From: Neoechinorhynchus agilis | Taxonomy: Eukaryota; Acanthocephala | Direction of reading: 5' to 3' | Length of the DNA stretch: 64,000 nt | NCBI GenBank assembly: GCA_051530055.1 | Contig: CM121342.1 | Coordinates: 7,564,001-7,628,000 of the forward strand | In this document: in pieces, positions 24,137-34,576 of the stretch | How the letters are laid out: each line of letters starts with the position of its first letter | Numbering within the stretch: the stretch's first letter is position 1 | The notes under the pieces: generated by a model | Databases searched by the model: none | Seen by the model: only the letters and a program-made list of their open reading frames with translations | Told to the model about the DNA's origin: nothing | Made by a program: the position numbers and the translations under genes

Positions 24137-25390
24137 TCAAAATGTGCTGCAAGTCTCTTTTCCAGCCCTTGGATTGCGTAGTTTATCCTTCTTTAATACC
24201 AGACTCATGATGTTCTCTGAAAGCTCTTCTAACTTCGTATCCACTGAATAGGAAGAGGCAATGTGATTGCTCGTTTGAGCAGATAGCGTGACTGTAGGTC
24301 TCAGATTGAATGAATATGGAGCTGCGCTGGTCTGTTGAGCAGTATGCATTCTGGATGCTATCGCCTTGTTCGAATCCCTAGAGGCCCAGTTAATATAGTC
24401 CTTAAATGTAGGGTATGTTTTAGCAAAGGCACAATGACCAACTGATCCACAATTAGCACATTGTCTCGACGACTTTGGGCAGGCTGAAGAATGATGATCT
24501 GCAGCACAGAAGGCGCAAACAGTTTTCTTGAAGGGGCATTTTTGTGCCCAGTGTCCCCATTTCTGACACAGGTTACATCTCGGAAATATAAAATTATCTT
24601 GGAGTGAGATTTTGTTCTTTACGAATTTTACTTTCATCAACATGAAGGAACAAGAGGATGTTGTCAATTTCTCTCGAGTGTGAACTGGAGCTTTTCCCAC
24701 TGCGCGTGGGATTGGTTTGCCGGTTTTCAATGATTTCAGGAAAAAGACCACTTCACAGCCGAATTTGCATTCGAAAGCTTTCCTGTCCTCAAGTTCTATA
24801 TCCGGAGATAGACCCGAGACTATGAAAGTTGACTTATAGCTGGAGTCAGTAATTTTAAGAGAAGGGTCCGCATTGTAACTGTTTAGGAAGACTTTATATT
24901 GTTTCATAAAGATATCGGAGACGAATTAGATGTTCACGGTGCCTCCATAATATGAGATGGATTTGATGCGATTATAATCATCTTTCAAAGAACGCAGCCA
25001 TGGCGTAACATATTTGTTGTGTAGAAGATTTCGAGGTTGGATTAGTTGTGAGCGAGACTGAGAATGGCCATTTTTAATCGGGAGATCCTGATATTGTAAA
25101 TCATTGGGTGAATTTTGTTGGATATTCCCGAAAGGCTGATGACAGGTTTCCGGGAGAGAGTAGAGATTGAGTTATTCGGAGTTTGGTGTATGTTCCCGAA
25201 GAAATGTTGTGTGCTCCGAAGGAACTGGTGACTGACTTCAGGGTTGGATTTCCTATCTTCGTCTCCATCCGTATCCATTGGTTCCGTGACGACATCATCC
25301 GGAGGAACGGGTGGGATAACAAAGGCAGGCGAAGGATGATTGGGTGGCCGTATGCCACCCTCCACAGCAACGACAGGTTGCGAAAACATG
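24137..25390 (-). mobile_element. LINE ORF1 (zinc-knuckle nucleic-acid-binding protein)
   Basis: The open frame 24907-24137 (256 codons) has three Cys/His knuckles in a row: CNLCQKWGHWAQKC, CAFCAADHHSSAC and CANCGSVGH. This is the layout of ORF1 in Jockey/CR1-like LINEs, where it coats the element RNA. A Pro-rich frame at 25389-25042 is probably the N-terminal part, separated by a break. Order and strand (ORF1 upstream of the endonuclease at 23.9 kb) fit one LINE about 2 kb long as preserved. Confidence 0.8.
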
Positions 25391-25529
25391 TCGTAGATGA
25401 ACTGCCGTTAAAAAATAACCAACGTGTCCGATGCGCGCTAAGTATCGATCCATGCGATACAAATAAAAGTATGTGTGTCGCATTGAATATCATCATTAAA
25501 TTTTAGTTTGTCCCTTCTTGTCCGGCTTA

Positions 25530-25745
25530 TTTTTTAGGCATAAAGCCTCTAATGCACGGTTAAGAGTTTGTGCATTCCTCCGGATTCTCAGATACCTCCC
25601 GGGGAGGCGGGATTCATCAGTGAGTTTCCAACCTTCAGCGGTATTTCGTCCCCTTTGGTTGTGCGTCATTGGCGATAGTGGGTTCGAACCACTTGACCCC
25701 TAATCGGGATCGCGGGCATTAGTCCACTTCGCCACCTCGACACAA
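25530..25745 (-). mobile_element. tRNA-derived SINE
   Basis: Read on the minus strand: a tRNA-like head with box A (TGGCGAAGTGGA) and box B (GGTTCGAACCC) in a clean T-stem (AGTGG/CCACT), followed by the body with GGACGAAATACCGCTGAAG and GGAAACTCACTGATGAATCC. It is the best-preserved single copy of the family in this window. Confidence 0.8.
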
Positions 25746-25796
25746 CTACGAAATGTCAAACTCAGCCAGTTTTTCGACTCAGGGTGAGCGCTGTAT

Positions 25797-26970
25797 TCAC
25801 CGTGTGCTAGTTTGAAGGCAGACTTCGAATAACAAACTAGTTGTTGTTATATGGCTACCACAAATTGCGACGATATGGATTGGGCGTGAGTAATGGGTAT
25901 CCAGCAATTCTATTAATTCACGGTAATCATAATCGTTGACATCTTTTCCCCTACTTAGACTTGAGAGTAGTTGGCATGCCGAGGGCCCAATCCATGATAG
26001 GAACATGTTTCTCATCATTAGTCGATCGGTGACATTTTGAGCAGCAAAGTGAAACCCGAGTTGTTGTTTGTAGCTTCGCTAACTTTCCGTTTCCTACAGA
26101 AAGGGTTGCTCGCACATTATCCTTTCTGGCAGTCGTGTTCTAATTATCCGTCGTTAGCAACTGTTCTAATAATTGTTGCTGTTGTTGGAGAATTGTTCTT
26201 AATATCCCACCCTCAGAATTCATGGTGGTACGAAACGGGAAGTTTAGTCTATTTGGGCGTCCCTGGATAGACGCTTTCGAAATTCCTTGGCCTGATGTCG
26301 TATGCCACAGGCTTGATAGCCAGCAAACAGAATCAGATATCGATTCGGTCGTTACCTCAATCGATTAGCTACTATTGAAGAATAAGTCGATTTCCGATGA
26401 ATCGAATACTCCTGTCAATAATACCGAAATATCACTAGCAATCGCACCCAATGCCTAACCGAGAAGATGGGCAATTCGAAGAATTCCACTGACATTGAAG
26501 AACAAAGTAGAAAACGAGTTGATAAGGCAATTAGAATCAGATGTGCTGGAGAAAGTGGATCTATGTAAAGACTATCGATTTAGCTGCGCTGATTGTGATT
26601 GCAAGGAAACCTAATGGTGATATCAAGATTTTAGAGTAACAATTAATCCACATCTAACAATCGATAACTACGCCATTCCTACATGGGAAGAGATCGTCAA
26701 CCAAATAGCGAGAGGTGAGCAGTATTCAAGGCCTACCTGTCAACGTGGACTCTAAAAAATACTTGACAATCTCGACCCATTGACGATTTTTAGGATACAA
26801 ACGACTGCCATTTGGAATCAGCTCAATTCCGGCAGTTTTTCAACGTTACATGGATGAACTACTCGAAGCAATTCCTGGCATCGCAATTTACTTGAATGGG
26901 GGTACGAAACGGAAAGTATAGTCTATTTGGGCCTCCCTGGATAGATGCTTTCGAAATTCTTTGGCCTGGC
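25797..26970. mobile_element. Ty3/gypsy retrotransposon fossil, rearranged
   Basis: A gag-like piece on the minus strand (25797-26018) and a reverse-transcriptase-like piece on the plus strand (about 26460-26890), the latter with the family's LPFGISS and F.RYMDELL type words. A ~72-bp direct repeat brackets the pol part (26221-26292 and 26895-26966). The opposite orientations show rearrangement. It is clearly broken, with many breaks, and looks old. Confidence 0.7.
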
Positions 26971-27404
26971 GGGGATTATAGGCTAAAACTCAGAATAAAG
27001 CTACCGTACCTTTGACTTGAAGAAGTCTCTATTTTCTCAATCACCAAACAAAAAACGTAACCGCTATATAACATTTTTTTCTTGCTAAAATATGAATTTG
27101 TAACTTTGTTGAATTCCCTTGTCAAAATGGAAAAATTCATAGCCTGAGGAGTATCCTAAGAGACTGCGAAAAGCAACTTAGTGAAAGTCTGAATGATTGC
27201 AGGAGTAGCACGTGCGCGAGGAGGAAATCTTCCTCTTTCGAAATGATCGATTTCAACGAATTTTTAATTTGACGTTCATAACTCGCGTTCGCTATTTGTG
27301 CTTTTTATGGCGTAAAAATTATATGAATTTATTAAATCCAAGAAAAAAGTACCCAAAAACAATTAGATTCATATAAAAATTCCTTAAATTTTTACGCTTA
27401 AGGA

Positions 27405-27510
27405 AAATTAATAAAAATTTTAGCCAATCAGAAAAAATCCATGGGGCCCAGAGACGTGCACTGAGCTTAAAGGAAAATTAATCAAAATTTTAGCCAATCA
27501 GAAAATGTTA
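27405..27510. repeat. Short direct repeat, 36 bp x2
   Basis: AAGGAAAATTAATAAAAATT followed by TTAGCCAATCAGAAAA occurs at about 27409-27446 and again at 27470-27507. A CCAAT box lies in each. Function unknown. Confidence 0.6.
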
Positions 27511-27585
27511 TAAACAGACTTTTCAATTCCAGGTTTAAACTCATCGTTTCCCATAGATCAATAAAAATGGACGTTTGCATCCTTT

Positions 27586-27822
27586 CTAACCCGAAGTCTT
27601 AATCTCCAAGTTCTTAAAATAATAAACACACATGAAAATACTCACCATAAAAATGTTGTATTTCCGAAGAATTTCTCTGGCATCAGAGCAGAGATCATCA
27701 GCAATGGCAAACTCTTTTCTTGACAAGAGTTCTCTGTATTTTCGCTTATCTGAAACGTTGAAAAAATTTAGACAGTCGCGATCGCGTTGTGCATTTTTCC
27801 TTGTGAGTTTTGTTGCCTTCAT
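27586..27822 (-). pseudogene. Truncated copy of the small minus-strand gene
   Basis: Identical to the start of the gene at 31484-31807 up to the duplication border (27593), after which it stops. The last ~30 residues of the intact copy are missing, so this copy is probably non-functional. Confidence 0.65.
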
Positions 27823-29596
27823 TCGTTGAGTTTGCAACGTTTGTTGTTAAGAATTCAGGTAATTATAAACTGTTAATTACATAAAAAGGAGCTTTTCTGG
27901 AACTAAGCTTCGAAAATCGGACACGCCGCTGTTTTCGCAATCGTCGGTTCAATCTTTTTCCTTTTCTCCTATTGGTTTCTTCATCACGACTATTCATTAT
28001 AAAATATCAACTTGATCAAATCGACCGTTTCATCTCAACGATTTCCATAGCAACAAAGTCGAGAGATAATGATTTTGACTACGAGAAATGAATTACGACA
28101 TTTCAATGCTAAGTATGAAAAATATTTTCGTCGGTCACATCATCATTTGAATTAAATATGCGAACATTTACGTTAAAAAACTTCACGGCTCATTAAAATA
28201 AAATTATTGAAGTTTAATAATCACAGGAATGAAGAGTTATATAATGAAGTTCTAAGATCAATCTCCTTCGTCGAACATTTGATTCGCATTATTCAGCATT
28301 TTTTAACATTATTAAGCTAAAAGTATGACGACAATGATTTCTACGGTTTTCAAATATCTTTGATTTGTTCTGTCCATTCTTTGTACTTATTATAGAAATT
28401 GAAGGGTTATTGATTTCGTATTATAACTTTCGTTTTTATTGTTGTCCTAATATAAAAACAAAGCACTTGATACTAAATAAAAAGGGATTACTTAATATTC
28501 GATCATCAAGAGGACGATCATCGACGATTTGATTTACGAAACTGTACGATTTTTTTCCAATAACATATAAATTTTTAAGATTATCACAGTTTTTGGCTTC
28601 CCGTTATTTTTTTCGAACATAAAACATTATTTATGCCAATCATAGAGACTAATCCATTTACGTCTATTAAATTTTTATTGGAGATTTTAACACGATCAGT
28701 AAGCTTTTCGTTTTCATAGGTGTTTTCGAATCATTTAAAGAAAATCGCTGCTTTAAGTCTAGAGACCTTAATTCCAGCGCGAGATGGTCAAAGAATATAC
28801 TTGTTTTGTTAAATTCATGCTAAAATCCTTGGGCATTACAACGATGATTTAAGTGAATGATTCACATTGTTTGGTGTTTTGTAAATCAAAGTAACTTTTC
28901 AGACATGGTATAATTGAAGCCTTGCAGGAGTGGCAATAAAATATTTAAGTTTGCGTCCTTAAAATGATGAATACGTTTCTTTTTAATTTTCCAACAATCT
29001 GTTGAAGATGTTATCGATCACTCTCGGTGTCTAATTATCCACATTTTAGTTTTGCGTTCGAATTCAACCTCCAAAAAACGCACAACTAAATTATAAAAAA
29101 TTCATTTACTTTGATTATCGAATAGAAAATTATTATAGTTATGTTTGCTAATGACAACCGAAGATACTAATCCACGATTTCTTTATGCGATCTCATAGAC
29201 CAACAAAAATATCGACCGATTATTTGTTTACTGGCATTTTTATTGACAAATATAGATGGATTTTGTTGACTGTGTTCGTACACAGATTGAAAAACAGCTC
29301 GACGCCAGTTTGCGTATCTCTCAGGGTGGATAAGTTCAGCCACTACGGATAATCTTTGGCAATTTCTCTGTGGTTAAACTTTCGACAGAACAATGAACGC
29401 TGAATCAAAACTCGAACTGGAGCTCGATCAAATTGAAGTTTCGAGGCCAAAATGGAGTACGTATTATATTGCTTATTAATACCAAATCAATAATTCCTTA
29501 AGTTTTATTTCTTAACTCATATCGGTTAAGAATAACAGTTCTACTTAGCTTCGCAATATTCTCCTGCTACGCTCAAAGAAACGGACTGAGTTCAGC
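27593..29596. repeat. Segmental duplication B, left copy
   Basis: About 2.0 kb matching 31578-33583 at roughly 98 percent by eye, same orientation. It holds the 5' part of a small minus-strand gene, ~1.5 kb of AT-rich intergenic DNA and the promoter, exon 1 and part of exon 2 of the SLC17 gene. The SLC17 gene is complete only here. Confidence 0.92.
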
Positions 29597-31078
29597 AATA
29601 ACTGGGATGGTGAAGGACGATAAGGTAAATTCGGTTATCTTCTATTATCAATTTTTCGATTTTTGAATAACAGGGAAACGGTTATTATGATTGGAAAACC
29701 CGAACCGGCATAATTCTGGGATCCTTCTACATTGGATACGCGCTCGTTCAATTCGTTGGCGGCTATGTCGTTGCCAGGACTGATGCCCATAGAACACTGT
29801 CCATATCTTTGACAATGTCAACAATTTCGACCCTGATTTGTCCCTTTGCCGCCAACAAAGGCGTCGGCACAATGGTGGCATCCCGCATTGTGGCTGGAAT
29901 TGGCCAAGCTCTTGCGTGGCCTTCGCTGTACAGTGTAGCAGCCGCTTGGTTTCCACCTAAAGAAAGATCGACCCACATGGGCCTCGTTGGAGCAAGCCAG
30001 GCCATGGGAACAGTCGTATCTCTCTACTTGGGCGGCATTTTCTGCAAAATCAACAACACGATCATATATTACATTAGTGGATGGGCTCTCTTTTTTTATC
30101 TTCTTGGTAAGTAATTCTAGCTAATAATTATGTATAAAAAAGTAATAATCTAGGATTCATTGGACTGGTTTGGCTTCTTTTATGGATGCTATATGGTTCG
30201 CGGTCACCGCAGAACTGCAGAAGGATAAACAAACATGAACTGAATTATATTGAAAGCAACGTGGTCCATACAACGCCAGCGTCCAATGCAATCCCCTGGA
30301 AAGCTATCGCTCAATCAAAAGAGGTGTGGGGATTGTGCCTAACGATGATGTTTTACGATTTCGGACTCTACGCCACGTACACGGTCGTTCCACAATACTT
30401 AAAGGATGCTCTCAAGTACAGTTATTCGGAAATGGGCCTATATTCCGCTCTCCCCCATGTTGTTTGTACAATCGGGAGTATCCTTAATGGATACATCGCG
30501 GACAAATTGATCAATGGCCGCGTCCTTTCCAGAACAAACTGTAGGAAATTCTTTCAATCAGGAAGTGAGTTAAACAACGTTTATTCATTTGTTTATTGAT
30601 CTTTTAACAGGTTCTCTACTTGTCGGATTGTCAATGCTGATGATTGCGTTTGTTCCGCCAGAACGGAGAATCGTAGCCGTCGTATTGTTTCTCTTCTGTG
30701 GATTCTTCATGTAAATTTTTGCCATCTTTACTTTAACTTATCGTTCGTTTATTTAGTTCTATGGCATTCGCAGGAGGCTACTTTGTTGCAGTGTCAGATA
30801 TTGGAGGCAATTATTCCGCAATAATATACGGAATCGGAAATACAATGTCGGCCATCGCGGGTTTCATTTCACCAACACTTCCCTCGGCAATAGTCGGTTC
30901 AGAAACACGAAATGTCGCCTCAAAATGGAAGACAGTTTTAATGGTCTATTCTGGATCGCTGTTCTTATCTTCCGCAATCTACGGTATTCTTGGATCCGGA
31001 GAACAGTGCAGTTGGGCAAAAGATCCTGAAAATCATCAAGAGAATGATGCCATAGAACATAGAGAACAGGATCTTTGA
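29393..31078 (+). CDS. SLC17-family organic-anion/phosphate transporter
   Basis: A 471-residue major-facilitator membrane transporter of the SLC17 group (sialin, vesicular glutamate and Na/phosphate transporters). I place six exons: 29393-29456, 29539-29624, 29674-30106, 30154-30564, 30611-30710 and 30757-31078. All introns are GT-AG, four are 46-49 nt and the first is 82 nt; the spliced length is a multiple of three. Readable family marks are YAQRNGLSSAI in TM1 (Arg as in sialin), GIILGSFYIGYALVQFVGGY, WFPPKERS, the loop INKHELNYIE, and PWKAIAQSKEVWGL before TM7. The tail after the last helix is hydrophilic. Substrate cannot be told from sequence alone. The promoter and first exons are shared with the broken copy at 33.4 kb. 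Confidence 0.88.
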
Positions 31079-31098
31079 ATGTCAAGCGGCTTTAATGG

Positions 31099-31104
31099 AA
31101 TAAA
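31099..31104 (+). terminator. Poly(A) signal of the SLC17 gene
   Basis: AATAAA 20 bases after the stop codon. Confidence 0.5.
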
Positions 31105-31483
31105 AAGATTTACTTTTGGTTGGATTTGAAAATAAAATTCTATCATAAAGTTGAGAGCGCTTTTAGTTTTTCTCCATAAAATTTGTGGTGCCGTATTCAG
31201 AATGTTAATTATTTTTTCATTCAAGATAAGGCTGAAGGATAAATTTTAAGCAAACAAAACGTGTTTTTATGCTTCCCATAAATGCTGCAAGTGAGATGAG
31301 GGGAAATGAGTATTTGACACAAAGTCACTTGCCGCCAAAGATTGTTAACTGGGAATTGTTGTGAGCGCAAAATCACTGCCCGAGTTGTGTTTCGCTTCTT
31401 CAACTTAAAACTCTTCGGAAAAAAGTACGAAACATTATTCTTCGCTTGCCAGCGAATCGACTGAAAAACTACGATTATTCCAA

Positions 31484-31807
31484 CTATTTTGCATCAAAAA
31501 TATAATTCAAAGCTCCAGATTCGACCTTCAGGACATCCCTCCACCGTTCACTCAAAAACTTCGCTTCAAGGAAACTTGAAGTCTTAATCTCCAAGTTCTT
31601 AAAATAATAAACACACATGAAAATACTCACCATAAAAATGTTGTATTTCCGAAGAATTTCTCTGGCATCAGAGCAGAGATCATCAGCAATGGCAAACTCT
31701 TTTCTTGACAAGAGTTCTCTGTATTTTCGCTTATCTGAAACGTTGAAAAAATTTAGACAGTCGCGATCGCGTTGTGCATTTTTCCTTGTGAGTTTTGTTG
31801 CCTTCAT
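31484..31807 (-). CDS. Small unrecognised protein (intact copy)
   Basis: From the ATG at 31807 to TAG at 31484, about 107 residues. It is rich in charged residues and predicted helical (KKYRELLSRKEFAIADD-like and FLEAKFLSERWRDVL). I do not recognise the family. A perfect-looking donor (GTGAGT at 31630) and an acceptor (TTTTAAG, ending 31598) bound 33 in-frame bases that encode an atypical VSIFMCVYYFK. They may be an unusually short intron, giving 96 residues. It shares a head-to-head ~1.5-kb intergenic region with the SLC17 5' copy at its right. Confidence 0.55.
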   Translation of the reverse strand: MKATKLTRKNAQRDRDCLNFFNVSDKRKYRELLSRKEFAIADDLCSDAREILRKYNIFMVSIFMCVYYFKNLEIKTSSFLEAKFLSERWRDVLKVESGALNYIFDAK

Positions 31808-33583
31808 TCGTTGAGTTTGCAACGTTTGTTGTTAAGAATTCAGGTAATTATAAACTGTTAATTACATAAAAAGGAGCTTTTTGGGAACTAAGCTTCGAAA
31901 ATCGGACACGCCGCTGTTTTCGCAATCGTCGTTTCAATCTTTTTCCTTTTCTCCCATTAGTTTCTTCACCACGACTATTCATTATAAAATATCAACTTGA
32001 TCAAATCGACCGCTTCATCTCAACGATTTCCATAGCAACAAAGTCGAGAGATAATGATTTTGACTACGAGAAATGAACTACGACATTTCAATGCTAAGTA
32101 TGAAAAATATTTTCGTCGGTCACATCATCATTTGAATTAAATATGCGAACATTTACGTTAAAAAACTTCACGGATCATTAAAATAAAATTGTTGAAGTTT
32201 AATAATCACAGGAATGAAGAGTTATAAAAGGAAGTTCTAAGATTAATCTCCTTCGTCGAACATTTGATTCGCATTATTCAGCATTTTTCAACATTATTAA
32301 GCTAAAAGTATGACGACAATGATTTCTACGGTTTTAAAATATCTTTGATTTGTTCTGTCCATTCTTATTGCTTATTATAGAAATTGAAGGGTTATTGATT
32401 TCGTATTATAACTTTCGTTTTTACTGTTGTCCTAACATAAAAACAAAACACTTGATACTAAATAAAAAGTGATTATTTAATATTCGATCATCAAGAGGAC
32501 GATCATCGACGATTTGATTTACGAAACTGTACGATTTTTTCCAATAACATATAAATTTTTAAGATTATCACAGATTTTGGCTTCTCGTAATTTTTTTTCG
32601 AACATAAAACATTATTTATGCCAATCATAGAGACTAATCCATTTACGTCTATTAAATTTTTATTGGAGATTTTAAAACGATCAATAAGCTTTTCGTTTTC
32701 ATAGGTGTTTTCGAATCATTTAAAGAAAATCGCTGCTTTAAGTCTAGAGACCTTAATTCCAGCGGGAGATGGTCAAAGAATAAAATTGTTTTGTCAAATT
32801 CATGCTAAAATCCTTGGACATTACAACGATGATTTAAGTGAATCATTCACATTGTTTGGTATTTTGTAAATCAAAGTAACTTTTCAGACATGGTATAATT
32901 GAAGCCTTGCAGGAGTGGCAATAAAATATTTAAGTTCGCGTCCTTAAAATGATGAACACGTTTCTTTTTAATTTTCCAACAATCTGTTGAAGATGTTATC
33001 GATAACTCTCGGTGTCTAATTATCCACATTTTAGTTTTGCGTTCGAATTCAACCTCCAAAAAACGCACAACTAAATTATAAAAAATCCATTTACTTTGAT
33101 TATCGAATAGAAAATTGTTATAGTTATGTTTGCTAATGACAACCGAAGATACTAATCCACGATTTCTTTATGCGATCTCATAGACACCAACAAAAATATC
33201 GGCCGATTATTTGTTTACTGGCATTTTTATTGACAAATATAGATGGATTTTGTTGACTGTGTTCGTACACAGATTGAAAAACAGTTCGACGCCAGTTTGC
33301 GTATCGCTCAGGGTGGATAAGTTCAGCCACTACGGATAATCTTTGGCAATTTCTCTGTGGTTAAACTTTCGACAGAACAATGAACGCTGAATCAAAACTC
33401 GAACTGGAGCTCGATCAAATTGAAGTTTCGAGGCCAAAATGGAGTACGTATTTTATTGCTTATTAATACCAAATCAATAATTCCTTAAGTTTTATTTCTT
33501 AACTCATATCGGTTAAGAATAACAGTTCTACTTAGCTTCGCAATATTCTCCTGCTACGCTCAAAGAAACGGACTGAGTTCAGC
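31578..33583. repeat. Segmental duplication B, right copy
   Basis: Direct copy of 27593-29596, 3985 bases downstream. Here the minus-strand gene is complete and the SLC17 copy is cut in exon 2. Confidence 0.92.
33380..33583 (+). pseudogene. Truncated SLC17 copy (exon 1 and part of exon 2)
   Basis: Carries the same ATG, exon 1, intron 1 and the first ~58 bases of exon 2 as the intact gene, then unrelated DNA from 33584. It retains the promoter region, so a short transcript is possible, but no transporter can be made. Confidence 0.8.
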
Positions 33584-33761
33584 TAAGAGAAAGCCGAGTC
33601 AAAGATGTTCTAACACTTAAAAAATATTGTCAGAAGATGAAATTGTTGACCTCGATTCAAGTTTATGTTGTGATGAATCTTCCGATTGATTTGATTTTTA
33701 GGAACTGACGAATCTACAAAATATAAATTTGTTTTCGAGGTATAGGACAAACAATATAAGG

Positions 33762-34448
33762 TTACTTCCTTCTTCTTTTATTTTGTTTTGCTAAATCTGG
33801 ATTGTACTGCCAACTGTTTCGCCCCATTTCATGGAGCTCACTACTCTCCCTTGAAGGGATCTGATACCCCAAAGCCCTTGCGACCAAATGTTGCGCTTTT
33901 TTCTTCTCTTCAGATTCCCTAAGATGCCGCTCTTTTCGAAGTTCATCGATAGTGCACGGCGATTTCAAGACATGTTGGTCAAATCCACGTTCTTGTTCAT
34001 TTAAATTGTAACATTTCATTGTGTAGAGAGGATCGTCGCGTCTTTTCCATTTCAAATCGCGCTCTTCGTCAATTAAAGGATCTTCCTTAATTCTCTTACG
34101 GGTATACCAGGGTCGAGCAACATTATTATTGTCCCTGACAGATTGACCAAGATAAGTGAGAACACCTAATTTCTTTTCAAAATTGTCAGTGGCGTCCTTC
34201 AACTCTTTTTGAAGTTCTTTGTTTGGTAGAAGACCTGGATCAAACAACTCGACTCGACCTTTTGTTGTGGATTGCGAGGCGTCTTCTGCTTTCTCAGACA
34301 AACATAGATTTCTGGCTTCCTGATCAGCCAAAATCTTCCTTTTTTCCAAGTTCTGCTCAAGAATAGCAGCCTCCCGCTCATCTCGACGAACACGTGCGAT
34401 GTTTGCTTTGGTTCTAACGTGCCATCGCTTCTTCGGTAGAATGTTCAT
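33762..34448 (-). CDS. LENG1: LENG1 homologue (Cir_N-domain nuclear protein)
   Basis: A complete intronless 228-residue protein starting MNILPKKRWHVR, the hallmark start of leukocyte receptor cluster member 1, with the Cir_N-type helix (residues ~1-45: VRTKANIARVRRDE then ILEQNLEKRK). The rest is charged with a KEDPLIDEERDLKWKRRDDP-like middle and a basic C-terminal tail (KQNKRRRK) likely serving nuclear import. The family is a conserved nuclear protein of poorly defined function, linked to RNA processing. The length matches animal homologues (roughly 230-265). Its upstream region runs almost at once into the 296-bp satellite (from ~34577), so its promoter must be very short. Confidence 0.88.
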   Translation of the reverse strand: MNILPKKRWHVRTKANIARVRRDEREAAILEQNLEKRKILADQEARNLCLSEKAEDASQSTTKGRVELFDPGLLPNKELQKELKDATDNFEKKLGVLTYLGQSVRDNNNVARPWYTRKRIKEDPLIDEERDLKWKRRDDPLYTMKCYNLNEQERGFDQHVLKSPCTIDELRKERHLRESEEKKKAQHLVARALGYQIPSRESSELHEMGRNSWQYNPDLAKQNKRRRK

Positions 34449-34576
34449 TCAATAACCGCGAGATATCTAAAATCAATCGAAATCTCGGTCGATAGAGTTG
34501 GAGATGCGGCTATCATAATCCCTCGGGGAGATATTTCGAAAAAGGAAGCCTTGCCAGACATTGTTTTGCAAGTGCC

